Assembly: GCA_930367205.1 (NCBI GenBank)
Contig: OV884015.1
Location: forward strand, 38,307,288-38,371,287
DNA from: Acanthosoma haemorrhoidale
Taxonomy: Eukaryota > Arthropoda > Insecta > Hemiptera > Acanthosomatidae
Direction of reading: 5' to 3'
Length of the DNA stretch: 64,000 nucleotides
The notes beneath the pieces are model-generated. The model saw only the letters and a list, made by a program, of their open reading frames with translations. It was not told where the DNA came from and did no database searches. Both the position numbers and the translations under genes were made by a program. Below are positions 46,002 through 58,500 of this stretch, piece by piece (positions within the stretch are counted from its first letter, which is position 1; each line of letters starts with the position of its first letter).

Positions 46002-46043
46002 AGTTATATCCAATGCAATCACAAGCACTGAGATGCTGATATC
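45827..46043 (-). CDS. OTUD7B: OTUD7-like first recognised exon
   Basis: The first ATG (46001) gives [20 protein letters not shown] and a Ser/Pro-rich stretch. The donor GAAA|GTTAGT gives the right phase for exon 2. The frame is open back to GAT at 46043, where TTTCTAG could be an acceptor; the same TAG is an in-frame stop if the exon extends further. So this is either the start exon or an internal one preceded by UBA-coding exons. Confidence 0.65.
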
Positions 46044-46049
46044 CTAGAA

Positions 46050-48100
46050 ACTAAAACGAATGATATTACATGCACATATTTGTTAATACTCATTTTAAAA
46101 TTTATTTGATGTAAACAAAATAGCAACAGTTACATTAGCAACAAACTAATCAAAACAACAGAATAAACTTGTTTCTTAATCAGGCAAACATTTATAATAA
46201 ATACAAAAAATATGCATGTAATTTTCAAGGAAAAATATTAGGTACCTATACATTTCATGAGTACCTCCCAAAAGTCAACAACGCAATAATCCATAGAAGG
46301 TCATTTAATCAGTGACAATTGAGTTTAACGAATAATTAATGGAAATTTTTAATTATCGATTAAAATTCATCAAGCTACGTCTAGGCATAATTGTTTTTAA
46401 TTCTCAAAGAACAAGCAAAAAATATAATATAAAAAAAACATAACATAAATTTTAGCTGATAACTAGTGATGAAAAAAACGCATAGCTGTTAGAAGATACA
46501 GGGTTTACATAAAATAAAACGAACCAATATTTGTAATAATAACCCTTACTCCCTCCCCTCTACTTGAAACTGGTCCTCGTTACATTTAACCTTGGGTGAA
46601 ATATGTTTGGATTTGAACCTACAAACAATGATATTAGTAGTATTATAATGATTTAATAGTTTTCGGCAATTTATTTCTGCTAATAACATTGCCTGTTGGC
46701 AAACAGTGGGGAGTTAATATTTTAAATCATAATGGATACAGCCAACATAATATTTCCCAACATATGGCAAGTGCAAGCAGTTTATGTTCCAATTGTTGTA
46801 TATACACAATATGGCGCAAGTATTTGAAGCAGGTAGAGAATCGCATGCTTCCAAACGAGAACTCATGGGAAGCCAGGGGCTAAGGCTCCAAAATATAGGG
46901 AGGTTTGGTTGCAACAGACATAGTACCAAAAGAGTGGATTGGGTTCTAAACTGAGAGGCGGTGTAGATGAGGGTTCGGGCGTAGGGAGGGTTTCTGTTGT
47001 ATTCAGGTAATAATGTGGGGTAATAGTGGGTGAAGGTTTAGTAGCAATGGGGTGAGCAAAAAATGGGCGAGTGTTTAAAGGAAGAGAGCAGGAAACTGAG
47101 TGGTGTAGAAGTGGAGGAAATTATTGACAGTTTTTACTCAGGGTCTCTGCGTTTCCCCTCTTTAAGTTAAAGAGAAAGTACAAGGGTTACTAAGTTACAC
47201 AGACTTAGATTCATTTCTCTGCCCAACTTATATCTGGTACAGAAAACACCCTGCTACAACTGGGATCCAGTCTGGAAGAACACACCTTTCTCGCCTTAAA
47301 AGGTTATAAGGTTATTCGATAGTGCTGTCAGAATTCGAACTGTCAGCATTTCGTAGAAGCAAAATTGTAAATGTTTATGTACTTATAATTTTAATAGTGT
47401 GTTTATACGCCTCAATAAATGTTTGAAAAATTAATATTATGGCCCAGAAAGACAAAAGAAAATCATTTATTCATTGAGATTTCATTCCACTGTGTATAAA
47501 ATAATTGGGTAATGAACTTATCTTGACTTGACTACAGTCTAGTGTACTCTATCGATAGACTGCCAGGGTAGAATAACTTTTAAAATGGTCTTTAAAATAG
47601 CTATTGTTTTAAACGAGTGGACGTTAGTTCTTTTATAAATAACCGAACCTTCCATCACTATAATAACGTTCAGACGAGAGTAAACCCAGCTGTCACCCAC
47701 GGCCAAAAGCCGGGATATCAGGTCCGTTTTATCAGTTGTTGTTTATTTCAAATTTAGTTTTTAATGATCACATCTATTGTTTAAACGTGAAAAGTTTTTT
47801 TTAAGGTTTAAATTACAATAATTATTCGCAGTTTTAAATAATTTTTATTTACTGTAAGCGCTTTTGACAGCCCACGTCTGCAGCACCATTCGGGCAAGAA
47901 CTCAGAACGCGTTCCATTAGTTCCAGTCCGGCTAGAGAACCGGTTCCAAAAACAGGTCCGTTTTGGATTGTATTAGTTTCAAAAACTTTTGAGAAAAAAA
48001 GTGTCTATTTGTCAGATCGTAGGTTCCTTAAATGTCCAGTTGGAATACCATCGAACTTTATTTAGTTTTTTTTTTTTTTATAAATGCCACATTAATGCAT
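46050..48100. other. Region upstream of the OTUD7-like exons, candidate promoter at 47.6-47.96 kb
   Basis: Mostly AT-rich. About 47660-47960 is GC-richer, with CpG-containing phrases such as GACGAGAG, CCACGGCC and GAACGCGTTCC. It is the nearest candidate for a promoter or 5' UTR of the - strand gene, but no start site can be shown. No UBA-coding exon was recognised here. Confidence 0.25.
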
Positions 48101-48104
48101 TGCA

Positions 48105-48676
48105 GTGTCATTTGTTGAGTGGAAAGGCTTAGTTCTTCTTCTAATTTGGCCTACTGCTGTATGGTGCACAGCTTTTTCGTCATCTGACGTATACGAATGC
48201 TCGGCGACTCCAACAATTCCAAAACGGTGTACTGATGAAAGTGGTCCGAGGTACTTCATTCGAGCAGCGGAGCAACAGCGAACTTCACGTGATCTTTGAT
48301 TTGCCTACGGGGGATGAATTCATCTAGCATAGACATATCAACATTTCCGACTTCCAACAGTACTTAACAAACCCGGTGTTTAACACGATAACCCCCGCTC
48401 CGTTCCCCTATCGATGGCAGGGCGCTGTCGAGGCAGGAACGCTTTAATCTTAGGTTCTAGTTTTTAGGATTTAGTTTTTAGTCTCCCACATTGTAAACCG
48501 AAGGTGAGCCCCATCACCTAGTCCTGTACACATTGCATTGTTAATTTTAACTTCAAATAGAAAACTGTAATTGTAATCCTACCCTCCTTCGAATGCATGT
48601 GCGTATGCAGTACGAGGAGAACATTGTAAATTGTAAAAAATGTTATTAATAAAGAGGTTTTGAAAAAAAAAAAAAA
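48105..48676 (+). mobile_element. Jockey-like non-LTR, 3' end copy with poly-A tail
   Basis: The + strand encodes, in broken frames, the post-RT region: FRHLTYT, IPKRCTDES or QFQNGVLMKVV in alternate frames, then FNTITPAPFPYRWQGAVEAG. The 3' UTR follows with GGTGAGCCCCATCACC, CTCCTTCGAATGCATG and AATAAAGAGG, and an A tail at about 48662-48676. It is 5' truncated. Confidence 0.8.
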
Positions 48677-48679
48677 ATT

Positions 48680-49520
48680 GGAGAATACTCTTGCGGCCGG
48701 GAATGCCCAGAAGTAGCTCTATTAAATTCTGGCTAGCTTCCTGAAAAACCGATCGCAGCGGGTGCGGGTGGGTGATAGCTTTTCCAAAGCTATGCCACTG
48801 ACCTGTGGAGTACCCCAAGGAGCCGTGTTATCCCTAGTACTTTCCAACGTGTGTACGTTTGAAATTGTTGGAGCCAGGTACAAAAACATAACAGTTGCTG
48901 CTTTCGCTGATAAAATCGCGGTCTTCAGTAGCAGCATGAACGCCAAGCTCATGTACGCCTAGCTCTTAGATGGTAAGAAGCAGACTGTAACCAGATAGTG
49001 AGAGATTGGGGAAACTCAATATCTCTGTAAACGTGGGTAAAACTGACTGCGTAATTTTCTTATTCCAAAAGGGAAAAAGTCCACTGCCTACTATATATAC
49101 TGAAGGAACGCAACAAAACTCTCCAGCAAATAGCCTTGTATATCTGGGCTTTAAAATGGACCGCTACCTCTGGTTTAGTGGCCATTTTACGAGGAAGTTG
49201 AAACAGACACGCATAAAGACCCACTTAAAGACCACATAAAGACGGCGTACCCACTTACTGACTTTCCCCAATCTATCACTACACCTCAAGCTCATGATTT
49301 ATAAGATTGTACTCAGCCTGCTTTGCTGTACGGTGCACAGCTTTTTAGTCATTTGACTGAAGCAACAGCAAGGCGACTCTAACAATTTCGAGGCAGGAAC
49401 GCTCTAGTTTTAAGTTAGTATGTAAGTTTAGTTTTAGTCTCTTTTCTAACCCGAAGGTGAGCCCCATCACCTAGTCCTGTTTTTGGGTTATATACTTTTA
49501 ACAATAAAAAGAAGGTTAGT
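48680..49520 (+). mobile_element. Jockey-like non-LTR, second copy directly downstream
   Basis: Begins right after the previous poly-A. Encodes [20 protein letters not shown] and FADKIAVFSSSMN (the catalytic second Asp replaced by Lys), then GKLNISVNVGKTDCVIF. A deletion joins the post-RT part to the 3' UTR near 49385. Inactive. Confidence 0.8.
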
Positions 49521-49949
49521 TTTTAAGATATGCACTCCTTAATATGTTATGCAGTAGAAGGAACCACCCAGGGTAATTTATACTGATGTTTATAAGTTTA
49601 TTATTTTAAAAAACATATTAAATAGGTGCTAAGAAAAAAAAACACTTTGGAGTAGTTAGCTCCTGCAGGATCCTGAAAACCTGAGAGCAAAGAAAAAGTT
49701 TCTAACAAATCTTGGCCCCCTGGGCTAGTTAGTTCTTTAGCCACTTCACAGATAGCGTCACAGTTCAATAAAAATGGTTATTTTTTCGATTTAGTTCAAC
49801 TGCTGATTAACAGATAGCACTGCTTGTTAATATTTTTACCGAAATACTCCCCTCATTCACTACCCTCTCTCTTTCCAGCCTGTGCTCTAGGTAGTTCCCT
49901 TTGCACTCACCATGGTGCAATAAAAATGCCAATTTTGGTTGTTTAGTTT

Positions 49950-50202
49950 CCTCTTATGTTCCTCTTAGGTTCTAGGTATAGTTTTTAGTTTTTAGTGTCC
50001 CGGTTGTAAGCTGAAGGTGAGCCTTATCACCAAGTGTGTGTATGTGACTATGGACTTCAAAAAGAATGTATTTTTTATAGACACTCCTTCGAATGCATCT
50101 GTGTATGCAGAAAGAGGAGAAATATGTAAATCATAAATTATTCATTTATTTAATTTTGTTCATTGTAATTTTCAATAAAGAGGATTTGATAAAAAAAAAA
50201 AG
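49950..50202 (+). mobile_element. Jockey-like non-LTR, 3' UTR-only copy
   Basis: Only the family 3' UTR: GAAGGTGAGCC, CACTCCTTCGAATGCATC, TATGCAGAAAGAGGAG, AATAAAGAGG, and an A tail ending at about 50202. Confidence 0.75.
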
Positions 50203-50226
50203 TTTAGTTTCTAGTACTAGCCATTT

Positions 50227-51540
50227 TTTTTTTTTTTTTTTTTATTTCAAAACCTCGGAAAGTAATACAATGAACTAATAATATAATAAAATAATTGAAA
50301 TACAGATTTCTCCTCGTACTGCGATTCACTGAAGCATTCGAAGGAGTGCATAAATATAATACATTTTGTTTGTGGTAAAAAGTTCATAGTCTCATATACA
50401 ACACTAGGTGATGAGGCTCACATTCAGCTTGTTACCGACACTAAAAACAAAACAAAACAAACTAAAACCTATACCTAGAACCTAAGACTAAAGTGTTCCA
50501 GCCGCGACAGCGTCCTGCCATCGATGGGGGAACGGAGCGGGGGTTATAGTGTTAAACACCGGGTTTGTTAAATATTGTAAGGAGTCGAAAAATTTGGTAT
50601 GTCTACGTTGGATGAATTCATCCACCGTAGGCAGCTCAAATATCTCATGAAGCTCACTGTTTCTTCGCTGCTCGAATGAAGTACCTCGGACCACTTTCAT
50701 CAGTACACCGTTTTGGAATTGTTGGAGTTTCTTAGCTGTCATATACGTCAGATAACGAAATAGCGGTGCACCATACAGAAGAGTAGGCCTTAGTATGCTC
50801 TTGTATATCAATAGCTTGAGACGCAGTGATAGATAGGGGGAAGTCAATAAATGCGTAAGCCGGTAAGACTTCGTGCGAGTATGCTTCAACTTCTTCGCAA
50901 AATGGTTACTAAATGGAGATGTCTGTCCATTTTAATTCCCAGATATACTAGGTCGTTGGCTGGTGAATTTTCCTCCGTTCCTACTATGTAACTAGTAGGG
51001 AGTGGGCTTTTTCCCTTTTGGAAAGAGAAAATTACAAAGTCAATCTTACCCGCGTTTACAGAGATATTGAGTCTCCCCAATCACTCACTGATCTGATTAC
51101 AGGCTACTTCAGCCTGTTTTAGAGCTACCTTGGCACTCATGCTGCTACTGTACACCACTATGTCATCCGCGAAAGCAGTAACTGTGGTATTTTTGTACCT
51201 GGCTCCGACAATATCAGACGTGTATACGTTGAATAGTACAGGGGATAAGACGGCTCCTTGGGGTACTCCACAGGTCAGTAGCACAGCTTCGGAGAAGCTA
51301 TCACCCACCCGCACCCACATCGATCTGTTGTTCAGGAAGCTAGCCAGAATTGAATAAAGTCGCAGAGCATTTGACACAGTGTCACAGACACCGAGTCGAA
51401 TGCATCAGTGCAGTCAATCGAAATCATAGCCGTGGCTATGTTTCTATTCAAGTTTTGGCTAGCTTTTGACTGTAGCTTCAGAAGGGGGTGCTCTGTGCTC
51501 ATACTAGACTGAAATCCAGTCTGTTCTGGCGGAATGTCAA
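50227..51540 (-). mobile_element. Jockey-like non-LTR, best preserved RT copy
   Basis: Reverse orientation, poly-A seen as the T run at 50227-50243. On the - strand 51377-51081 has [20 protein letters not shown] and an intact FADDIVVYSS catalytic box, followed by [17 protein letters not shown], then 50889-50488 with YKSILRPTLLYGAPLFRYL and FNTITPAPFPHRWQDAVAAG. Two frame breaks (about 51080 and 50886) separate the parts. The 5' end is truncated upstream of the RT. It is the youngest-looking copy in the cluster. Confidence 0.85.
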
Positions 51541-52600
51541 TTTATACTCTATATAAATGGCTGGGACTTCCCCTAGTGAAAGGCTATTTAGGCCAAGATA
51601 AGTATCCTTTATTTTTCCCTTATCCTATTTTTATTATTTTGAGGGATATGGAAAAGAAAAAAAAACTATATAAATGGATGAGAATGTATTCCAGCATATT
51701 TATGGAATGGTTGGAGTATTTTTCACCAAGCTCGAAACAGATATGACTTATTGATCTTAGCTTTTGTTTACTCTAATTAAACGGATATTGATAACCTGAA
51801 GGGATATTTTTTCTTAAAATGATAGAATTCAATTTACAGCGATTTCAAGCATTTAACATAGATAATCTAATCGATCTTTTTTTTTTCCAAAAGGGTAATA
51901 AGATAGAATCGAATCTAGTACGATTTTCTGAGGGACAAAACATCCCTAAGGTTATTAGTCTATTGCAGCTTAAATTATTTTTCTGAAATTTTTAATTAAG
52001 ATTCAGCTAAACTTGTTCTAATATATATATTTAAAACCATAATTCAAGGGACCTAAAATATTTAAAAAATAATAAATAAACATCAAAAGATTATTTGAAA
52101 AACATATAAGTTTTTGCTTGTACTTTTCTCCCGAATAAATATTTTTTTTACGTAGTTTTCTCCGTTTGGTACTTTATTAAAAAAAACTTTAAAGGGATGT
52201 CCACTTGAATTTATTTAAACTTGATTTAAAGAGTACGTTTTGAATTTTTAACGAGGCAAGAAGGCCAACAGCGGGAATTACATGGCTTTCCTTTCAGTTC
52301 TTCCCTAGCGCCATGAATTAAGAACAATTTTGTGGTAGCTTTCCAGTTTATAAGAAATAAAAAGTTGCAGAAGAAAAAAAAAGTTTTCCTTTGAACCGGC
52401 GTGACTAAAGCCGGGTTCATTTTAGAGAAGAAACGAAGAGAACAAAAGTTGTAGGAAAACAGATTTTCTACAAAAACGCATCACATTCCAAACAACAAAC
52501 CTCTGAAATATTATTTTATTTTTCCAAACCTATCACTACAAATAGTGATCACCGACTGTTCCGTGTTAAATAGAAGTGATTCTTTGGCAATTATGACGGA
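51541..52600. other. AT-rich spacer
   Basis: No recognised feature. A segment at 52230-52440 has slightly higher GC but no domain. Confidence 0.4.
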
Positions 52601-52639
52601 CAGACAGAATTAGTCTTTATCGGATACCCAAGAACATAG

Positions 52640-55080
52640 AAAAGGTTAGTGTGAAACTACCCCTTTTTTGGAAAGACAAGCCTGAAGTTTGGTTTTGTCA
52701 GGTCGAAGCTCAATTCGAGCTTGGTGGAATTACTAAAGCAGGTACTTGCTAAATTTAGTTATTTGGTTACACAATTAACTCAAAATAGTGGAAAATACTT
52801 ATGATTTTGTGTCATCCGACTGTACTGACGTAAATATTCCATTATTGTTTAATTGTATGAGACAAACATACAGGTATTATACCCACAAATATACAGGTGG
52901 ATAGTGGAGCTAATGTTTCCATTAAACCAGTAAATAACCTTAAAACGAATAGAGATACAGGAATTAAATTATTTGCGGCTATCAACACGGAAATTCCGAC
53001 ATGCGGAACCAAAGTTCTTCAAATTGACCTGGGACTGGGAAGATAGTCCCAGTGGACTTTCTTTTTGGTTATAACCAGTAAAGCTATTTTAGGAGATAAT
53101 TTTTTACATAGTTTTGATTTATTGATTGATCTAAAAAACAAAAGACTCATTGATAACAGAACTAAACTCGATGTTACAGATGAAGTAGTTGCAATTGATG
53201 AAACGGATTCGTTGAGCTCTTTCGAAGCCAATTGCCAGTTCTCACAACTTTTGGCTAATTTCACAGATTTAATCAAACCATTTTCATTGAAAATAAAAGC
53301 CAATCATCAAGTGAGTCACCACATTGTCCCTAGTGATGATGGTGCACCGGTTTTTTTAAGCAAATCTAAAAGATTGAATCCAGAGAAGCTGTAAATGGCT
53401 ATACAAGAATTCCAGAGTATAATTAACAATGGAATTCTTCAATCTTTGAGTTTGCAATGGGCTGGGGCAAAGCCCTCTGTACTTGGTAGGCAAGAAAAAT
53501 GGCTGATGCCAAGTCTGTGAAGACTATAAAAGATTAAATGACAAAACACTAGCTGATAGGTATTCCATTCCTAGGGGCTGATTCTTCTTAAAATTTTTTT
53601 TTTTTCAAAGTTAGACTTTTGCCAGGTTTATTATCAAATACCGATTAATGAAGCAGATAAACAAAAAACAGCCCTCATCCTTTTGGGTTGTATGAATTCA
53701 ACATTGTCCCACTCCACTCCACTCCACTCCACTCCAACTGCACAATGTGCCAAGTACATTTAATCGCTTTATTAATGAGGTTTTGAGAGGACTGGCTTTT
53801 TGTTTCCTTACTTATACTTATGGCCTCTGAAAATGCTGAAGAACATAGTCATCAGTTGACTCAAGTCTTTCAATGACTCAGCCATTATGGTCTATGGATT
53901 AACATTAGCAAGTCACAATCAGTGTGGAAAATATCATTTTTCTTGGTTAACTTATTTCATTGACTGGTACAAAACCTGCTCCTGACAGAGTGAGTGCCAT
54001 TATCAATCATAAATATATTATGATATATGGTTTTATAATACCAGATTTATGATCTTAATTAGGAATGCTGAACTTCTACCCCAGGCAGTTACATCATATT
54101 GCAGGTAATTTAGCAAATCTCACAAATTTCCTTAAGGGGGCAAAAAAATGTGAAAAACCAAGATTCAATAAACGGCTGAAACTCTTGATGATTTTGAGCA
54201 CAGCAAACAAGCTTTAAGTAATGCAGCCCTATTAACCTATCCAGATCCTAAATGTGAACTACCATTTTTTGTAGACGCGTCCTATTTAGCAGCTGAAGCT
54301 GCTCTGCAATAATTGGAAAAAAAATTCCTGGAAATCTATTGGATTTTTCTCCAAAAAATTTTCTAAAACACATTGCAAATATTCTACAATTGGTATAGAA
54401 TCTATCTACATGTCTATCAAGTATTTCAAATATCTGTCAAAGGAAGATTTTTTGTAATTTACACAGATCAGAAACCCCTGGTCTTTTGTCTTCAAACAAA
54501 AGAACAACAAAACATCTCCTTGTCAGCTTCGACAAGTACAACATATTCATTTCCCAGTTCACAAATACATACCTTAATTCATGTATCAAGAAAAGACAAT
54601 AACATAGCAGATTAGATGTCTCGGTTGGAGAAATGCTCTGCAATCGATTATGCCAAATAGCAGAAGCACAAACACTGGATAAAGAACTAAATTCAAATTC
54701 TACCCTCTTGAAAACGGAGCCAGTTATGGAGTGATGTGATGTGTCAACAAAGGAAATTTGAACATATTTCCCAAATGGTTTCCATTATCTTGAAATGTTT
54801 TTTCAAACATTATCATCACCCTGGACCACCCTGGAATTAGAGCTACATTTAAGCTGATATGCTCTAAGATGGTTTGGACCAACATGAAAAATAATTTTCA
54901 TTCATGGACAAAAGCATTTATGGCTTCCAAAAGTTTCCAGACATGTGAAGACACCCCTACAGAAATACCCGATTCTGGATGAGAGATTTGCCACAGTTCT
55001 TATAGATCCGATTGGACCACTCCCGAAACCTAACAAACACTACATATTACATAATCTTTTAGATATAAGATTGTGCCTGT
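52640..55080 (+). mobile_element. Decayed Ty3/gypsy LTR retrotransposon (gag to integrase)
   Basis: In + order, with many stops: a Gag-like start (KDKPEVWFCQVEAQFELGGI, 52670); protease motif VDSGANVSIKP (52900); pre-RT region 53065-53394 ending SHHIVPSDDGAPVFLSKSKR and LNPEKL; RT pieces (VYYQIPINEADKQKTALI at about 53625; IASENAEEHSHQL-like at about 53830); RNase H (LPFFVDASYLAAEAALQ at about 54255, FFVIYTDQKPLVFCLQ at about 54450, VSRKDNNIAD); integrase pieces (DPIGPLPKPNKHY at about 55000). No LTRs were identified. The coding domains span about 2.4 kb, shorter than an intact pol, so internal losses are likely. Confidence 0.85.
53709..53735 (+). repeat. ACTCC pentanucleotide microsatellite
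   Basis: Five tandem CCACT/ACTCC units inside the RT part of the gypsy remnant. Confidence 0.85.
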
Positions 55081-55168
55081 GGTGCGGCTTTAGTATCTAA
55101 AACCAAATGGTCACAGTGAAAATGTGTTTTGAGGGTAAATATAGTTCATTGGTCTTTCTATCACTAGT

Positions 55169-55516
55169 CTATTCCGTAAGTAATCCTGTAACTGAAATTA
55201 AAATTACTGAACAAGTGTTGGGTGCATCTAAGCCCATGATTTTACCTAGTTTTTCTATCATTGTCATGCCTGATTGATTCCATTCAGTAGGAAAACATCC
55301 TTTACTTAAGTAGATATGCATGACAGTAAATGATTCTGGTGAAAAATCCATTGTGTGAAGAAGGATACTGTTTGATAATCCATCTATCAGTGTCATAAAA
55401 ATTACTTCTAGTGTAAGCAATGAATGACCTGGAGTGGAAATAGGTTCCCTCATTTCTTCTTGATGTACTGGGTATAGTCTCTCTGGGCAGGCCCTTGTAC
55501 CAATGTATTGATACAC
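55169..55516 (-). pseudogene. Non-LTR reverse transcriptase fragment, R1-like
   Basis: A 115-codon - strand frame with MHIYLSKGCFPTEWNQSGMT, then MIEKLGKIMGL and NTCSVILISVTGLLTE. This matches the N-terminal RT segment of R1-type elements (L-x-x-G-x-F-P-x-x-W-K...K-P-G-K...Y-R-P-I-x-L...G-K-L-L-E). The invariant YRPI reads NTCSVI, so it is decayed. It abuts the gypsy remnant. Confidence 0.6.
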
Positions 55517-55599
55517 TTGTTTATGTGGATTTTGTATTCTATAATTGACTCCTGAGAGTATAACATATTTCTAGATAAGTGACTAAGTTATCACCAGTT

Positions 55600-58500
55600 T
55601 GGTCCCTGATACAGAAAATGCTTTATAAATATCAGTTAGATAGTCCTTTAATAGAGGTACAGAAGAAAAATATTTGATTATTATATTTATCTTTATTATC
55701 AATATTTTTATTTGTAACTATCTTGCTATCTGTGTCATCCTAAATATCATGCTTGTAAATTTAATTGTTATTTATATTTAAATATAATTGCTTTAAGTAT
55801 TATTTATTTGTTGTTTGGAGTACTGCTTAAAAAATAATGTAAACTTGATGCCGCTGTAATTTGTAGTTTACATTCTACTGAAAAAACCTCCATCAATAAG
55901 CGTGACTGTTCAATAAATTAATACTTTTATTTATCGAGCAGTAATATTGATTTTATAGTTTCTATTCTGTATATCCTCCCTTAATATTATAATGTTTTTT
56001 CAAGTAAGTAAAATGTTTATTCATTAAATCTCTTTTCATTCATTCCATTACATAACATGTAAACTTGGAACAAGTATTGATTGAGATGAATATAATTAAT
56101 CTTCAGGCAGTGAACAATTTTTGTGTTTATACTAGGTTCAGAAAGTTTGCTGTTCCTAAAACTAAATTCTTCTCAAAGACCTTGGATAAATATTCACAGT
56201 TTGCCTTTTGAAATAATAGTCCCTAGTAATAGTCATTAGCCAGATTTTTAATCCCAAAGTAAAAACTTTGTCGATCTTTATGTTAGTAAATAATTTATAG
56301 GTAGAGATACAGTAGTCTGTAAAATAATTGTTTGCACATTGGAACAGTGCTGTGGGTAAAAGTACTTTTAAAGTAATAGTATTTTGTATTTTTCCGATTA
56401 CACAAAGTAATGATTTTTTATTTAAAATTTCTTTTGCTGTGATATTGACAAGAGAAAATATTTGATTGATAATTGTTTTAATACAATGCCATGTATTATT
56501 CTATTGTTTTTTTTTTAATTATGAGATTGTTGGAAGTTAGTGCATTTTCAAATAGTATTTTCTTTGAATTTATGAGATTGCTGAGGTTTTAATAGGGCAT
56601 GAATGTCCTCATGTAAATTTAAAGTGATTTTAAAATGGATAATGTTCACATAAAGTATGTACAAGTATAATCTCACAACATAAATTTTACCAAACTGGAG
56701 GTTTATAGTTAGCCATGAATTAAAATATGGGTAAACATATTTTTTGGAATACTCATATCATCTAATGAAATAATGCCCATTAATCAAAAATTAAAGTTGA
56801 TAAAAATTCAAGATATTTTTTTCATCAACCTAATCTGATATCCCAACAAATAAATCCACTAACAAGTTTGATTTTGAATATGCATTTATTTCTTCTATAT
56901 TTTGGGTTACAGAACATTTCATAACGTATAATAGCCTCTTTCATTTTCTCCGATAGCTTATAGAAGATTTTATTAATTTTGAAAAGTAGGAGTGTATTAT
57001 TTTGATTATCGATTAAAAAAATGTTAAAACAAAAATAAAATATTTTTCATGGAGAATATATTCTAGTTTGTTATTTAGCTGGTTAAAATAAGCCATCTCA
57101 TGGATAGAGAAATTTTTAATTATAATCATTACAGAAATATAATAAGTCATAAACGTTTGACTGCAAATAAGTCATAAAATATATTTTTAGAAGCATTGAT
57201 CTGCATACACCATCCTACATATGTCAGTGTATTATTATAATGAATTTCCTAATACCTTTATCCAAACAAAATAATTGCTGTAGAGATAATTTAGGTCCAA
57301 ACTAAAAATATAATTTTCCATTCCCTTTGTCATTTCATTGTTCCTTTATATCTTAGTATCTTTCAAATAAAAAAAATTTCCAAAAATAGAATAATGTTAG
57401 GGTCAGGGTTACAACCCTATCTATGTCACCATAGTTTTATTAGGTTTTACAGTATTAAAGGTTTAGGCAAGTGTCATTTCGTTTTTTATAATCTATAATC
57501 TATGAACTGACTCAACTAATATTGGGCACTTCCTCTTTCACCTAATACCTTGAGTGTTTAAAGTCCGTTAGGTCCAGGGATATTTCAGTTAAAGTCACAC
57601 TTTTGCACATATTTCATGATTAATTTTAAAGATCTCAATTCTAGAGGTTGGATAATTGGATTATAGAAGAAAAAAAAGAGCTGGTGGACTGATTCCATAT
57701 AACACAAAAAAAAACTTAAATTTTCTTATTATTCTATGTATATTTCTTTCAAGTTACACGCAGTGTAAGTCAGAAATTACATTTTGCTTAGCATACATTT
57801 CAGATCCAGTAATTCCCTTTGCACTAGCAAATCTAACATTAGCATGATTATTAATATGATTTTTTACATACATTAAATACAAATTTACAAACATTTAAAC
57901 AGCTAATAAAAGATTTCTTGAATTTTACACAAAATTAATTTTTATAGGTCTCAGAATGTTAAAACTTCTTTTATTATATAAACAATTAATTTGTGAATTT
58001 GTAAGTGATGAACACATAAATGAATTTGTTAAGCACATACAGTTTAATTAACAGGGAAGTTCATAAAATGTGTTATTTAAATTAATGTTAATATTTGTTA
58101 GAAAACTACAAAAAATAACATTTTCCATTCATTTTTTCACTGCAAATGTTTAATAATAATCAATAAATTAAAGCAATACCACATAAAAAAAATTAAACAA
58201 CATAAAAGTGCAACAGTTTTTTTAAGAGGATTTGATTGATGGTTTCTCAATATAGATTATTAAAAAATTCTATAAAAAGGATTTCTGATGCTTCAGGTTA
58301 ATGTTTAGATGGTTTTCAAGAATAATGTGATAACTTTTTTAATTGTCAACTGTATCTTAATTATATTAACTTAAAAGATACTATTTTGTTAGACTAATGA
58401 CAAAAGTGTGTTCCCCAGGCTAGGGCAGAAATTGTGGTTTAATTCAAGTATATTATAAAATACAAAACAGAAATTAAACTTGAGTGAAAACGTTGGTAGA

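Noticed and set aside
46714..46929. 71-codon - frame considered as a UBA exon of the OTUD7-like gene
   Set aside because: The sequence shows no UBA pattern and no suitable splice donor.
53019..53303. 94-codon - frame
   Set aside because: It is antisense to the gypsy pre-RT region, which has recognisable + strand motifs.
57656..57847. 63-codon + frame resembling a secreted peptide
   Set aside because: Short, low-complexity surroundings, no splice or promoter context and no family recognised.
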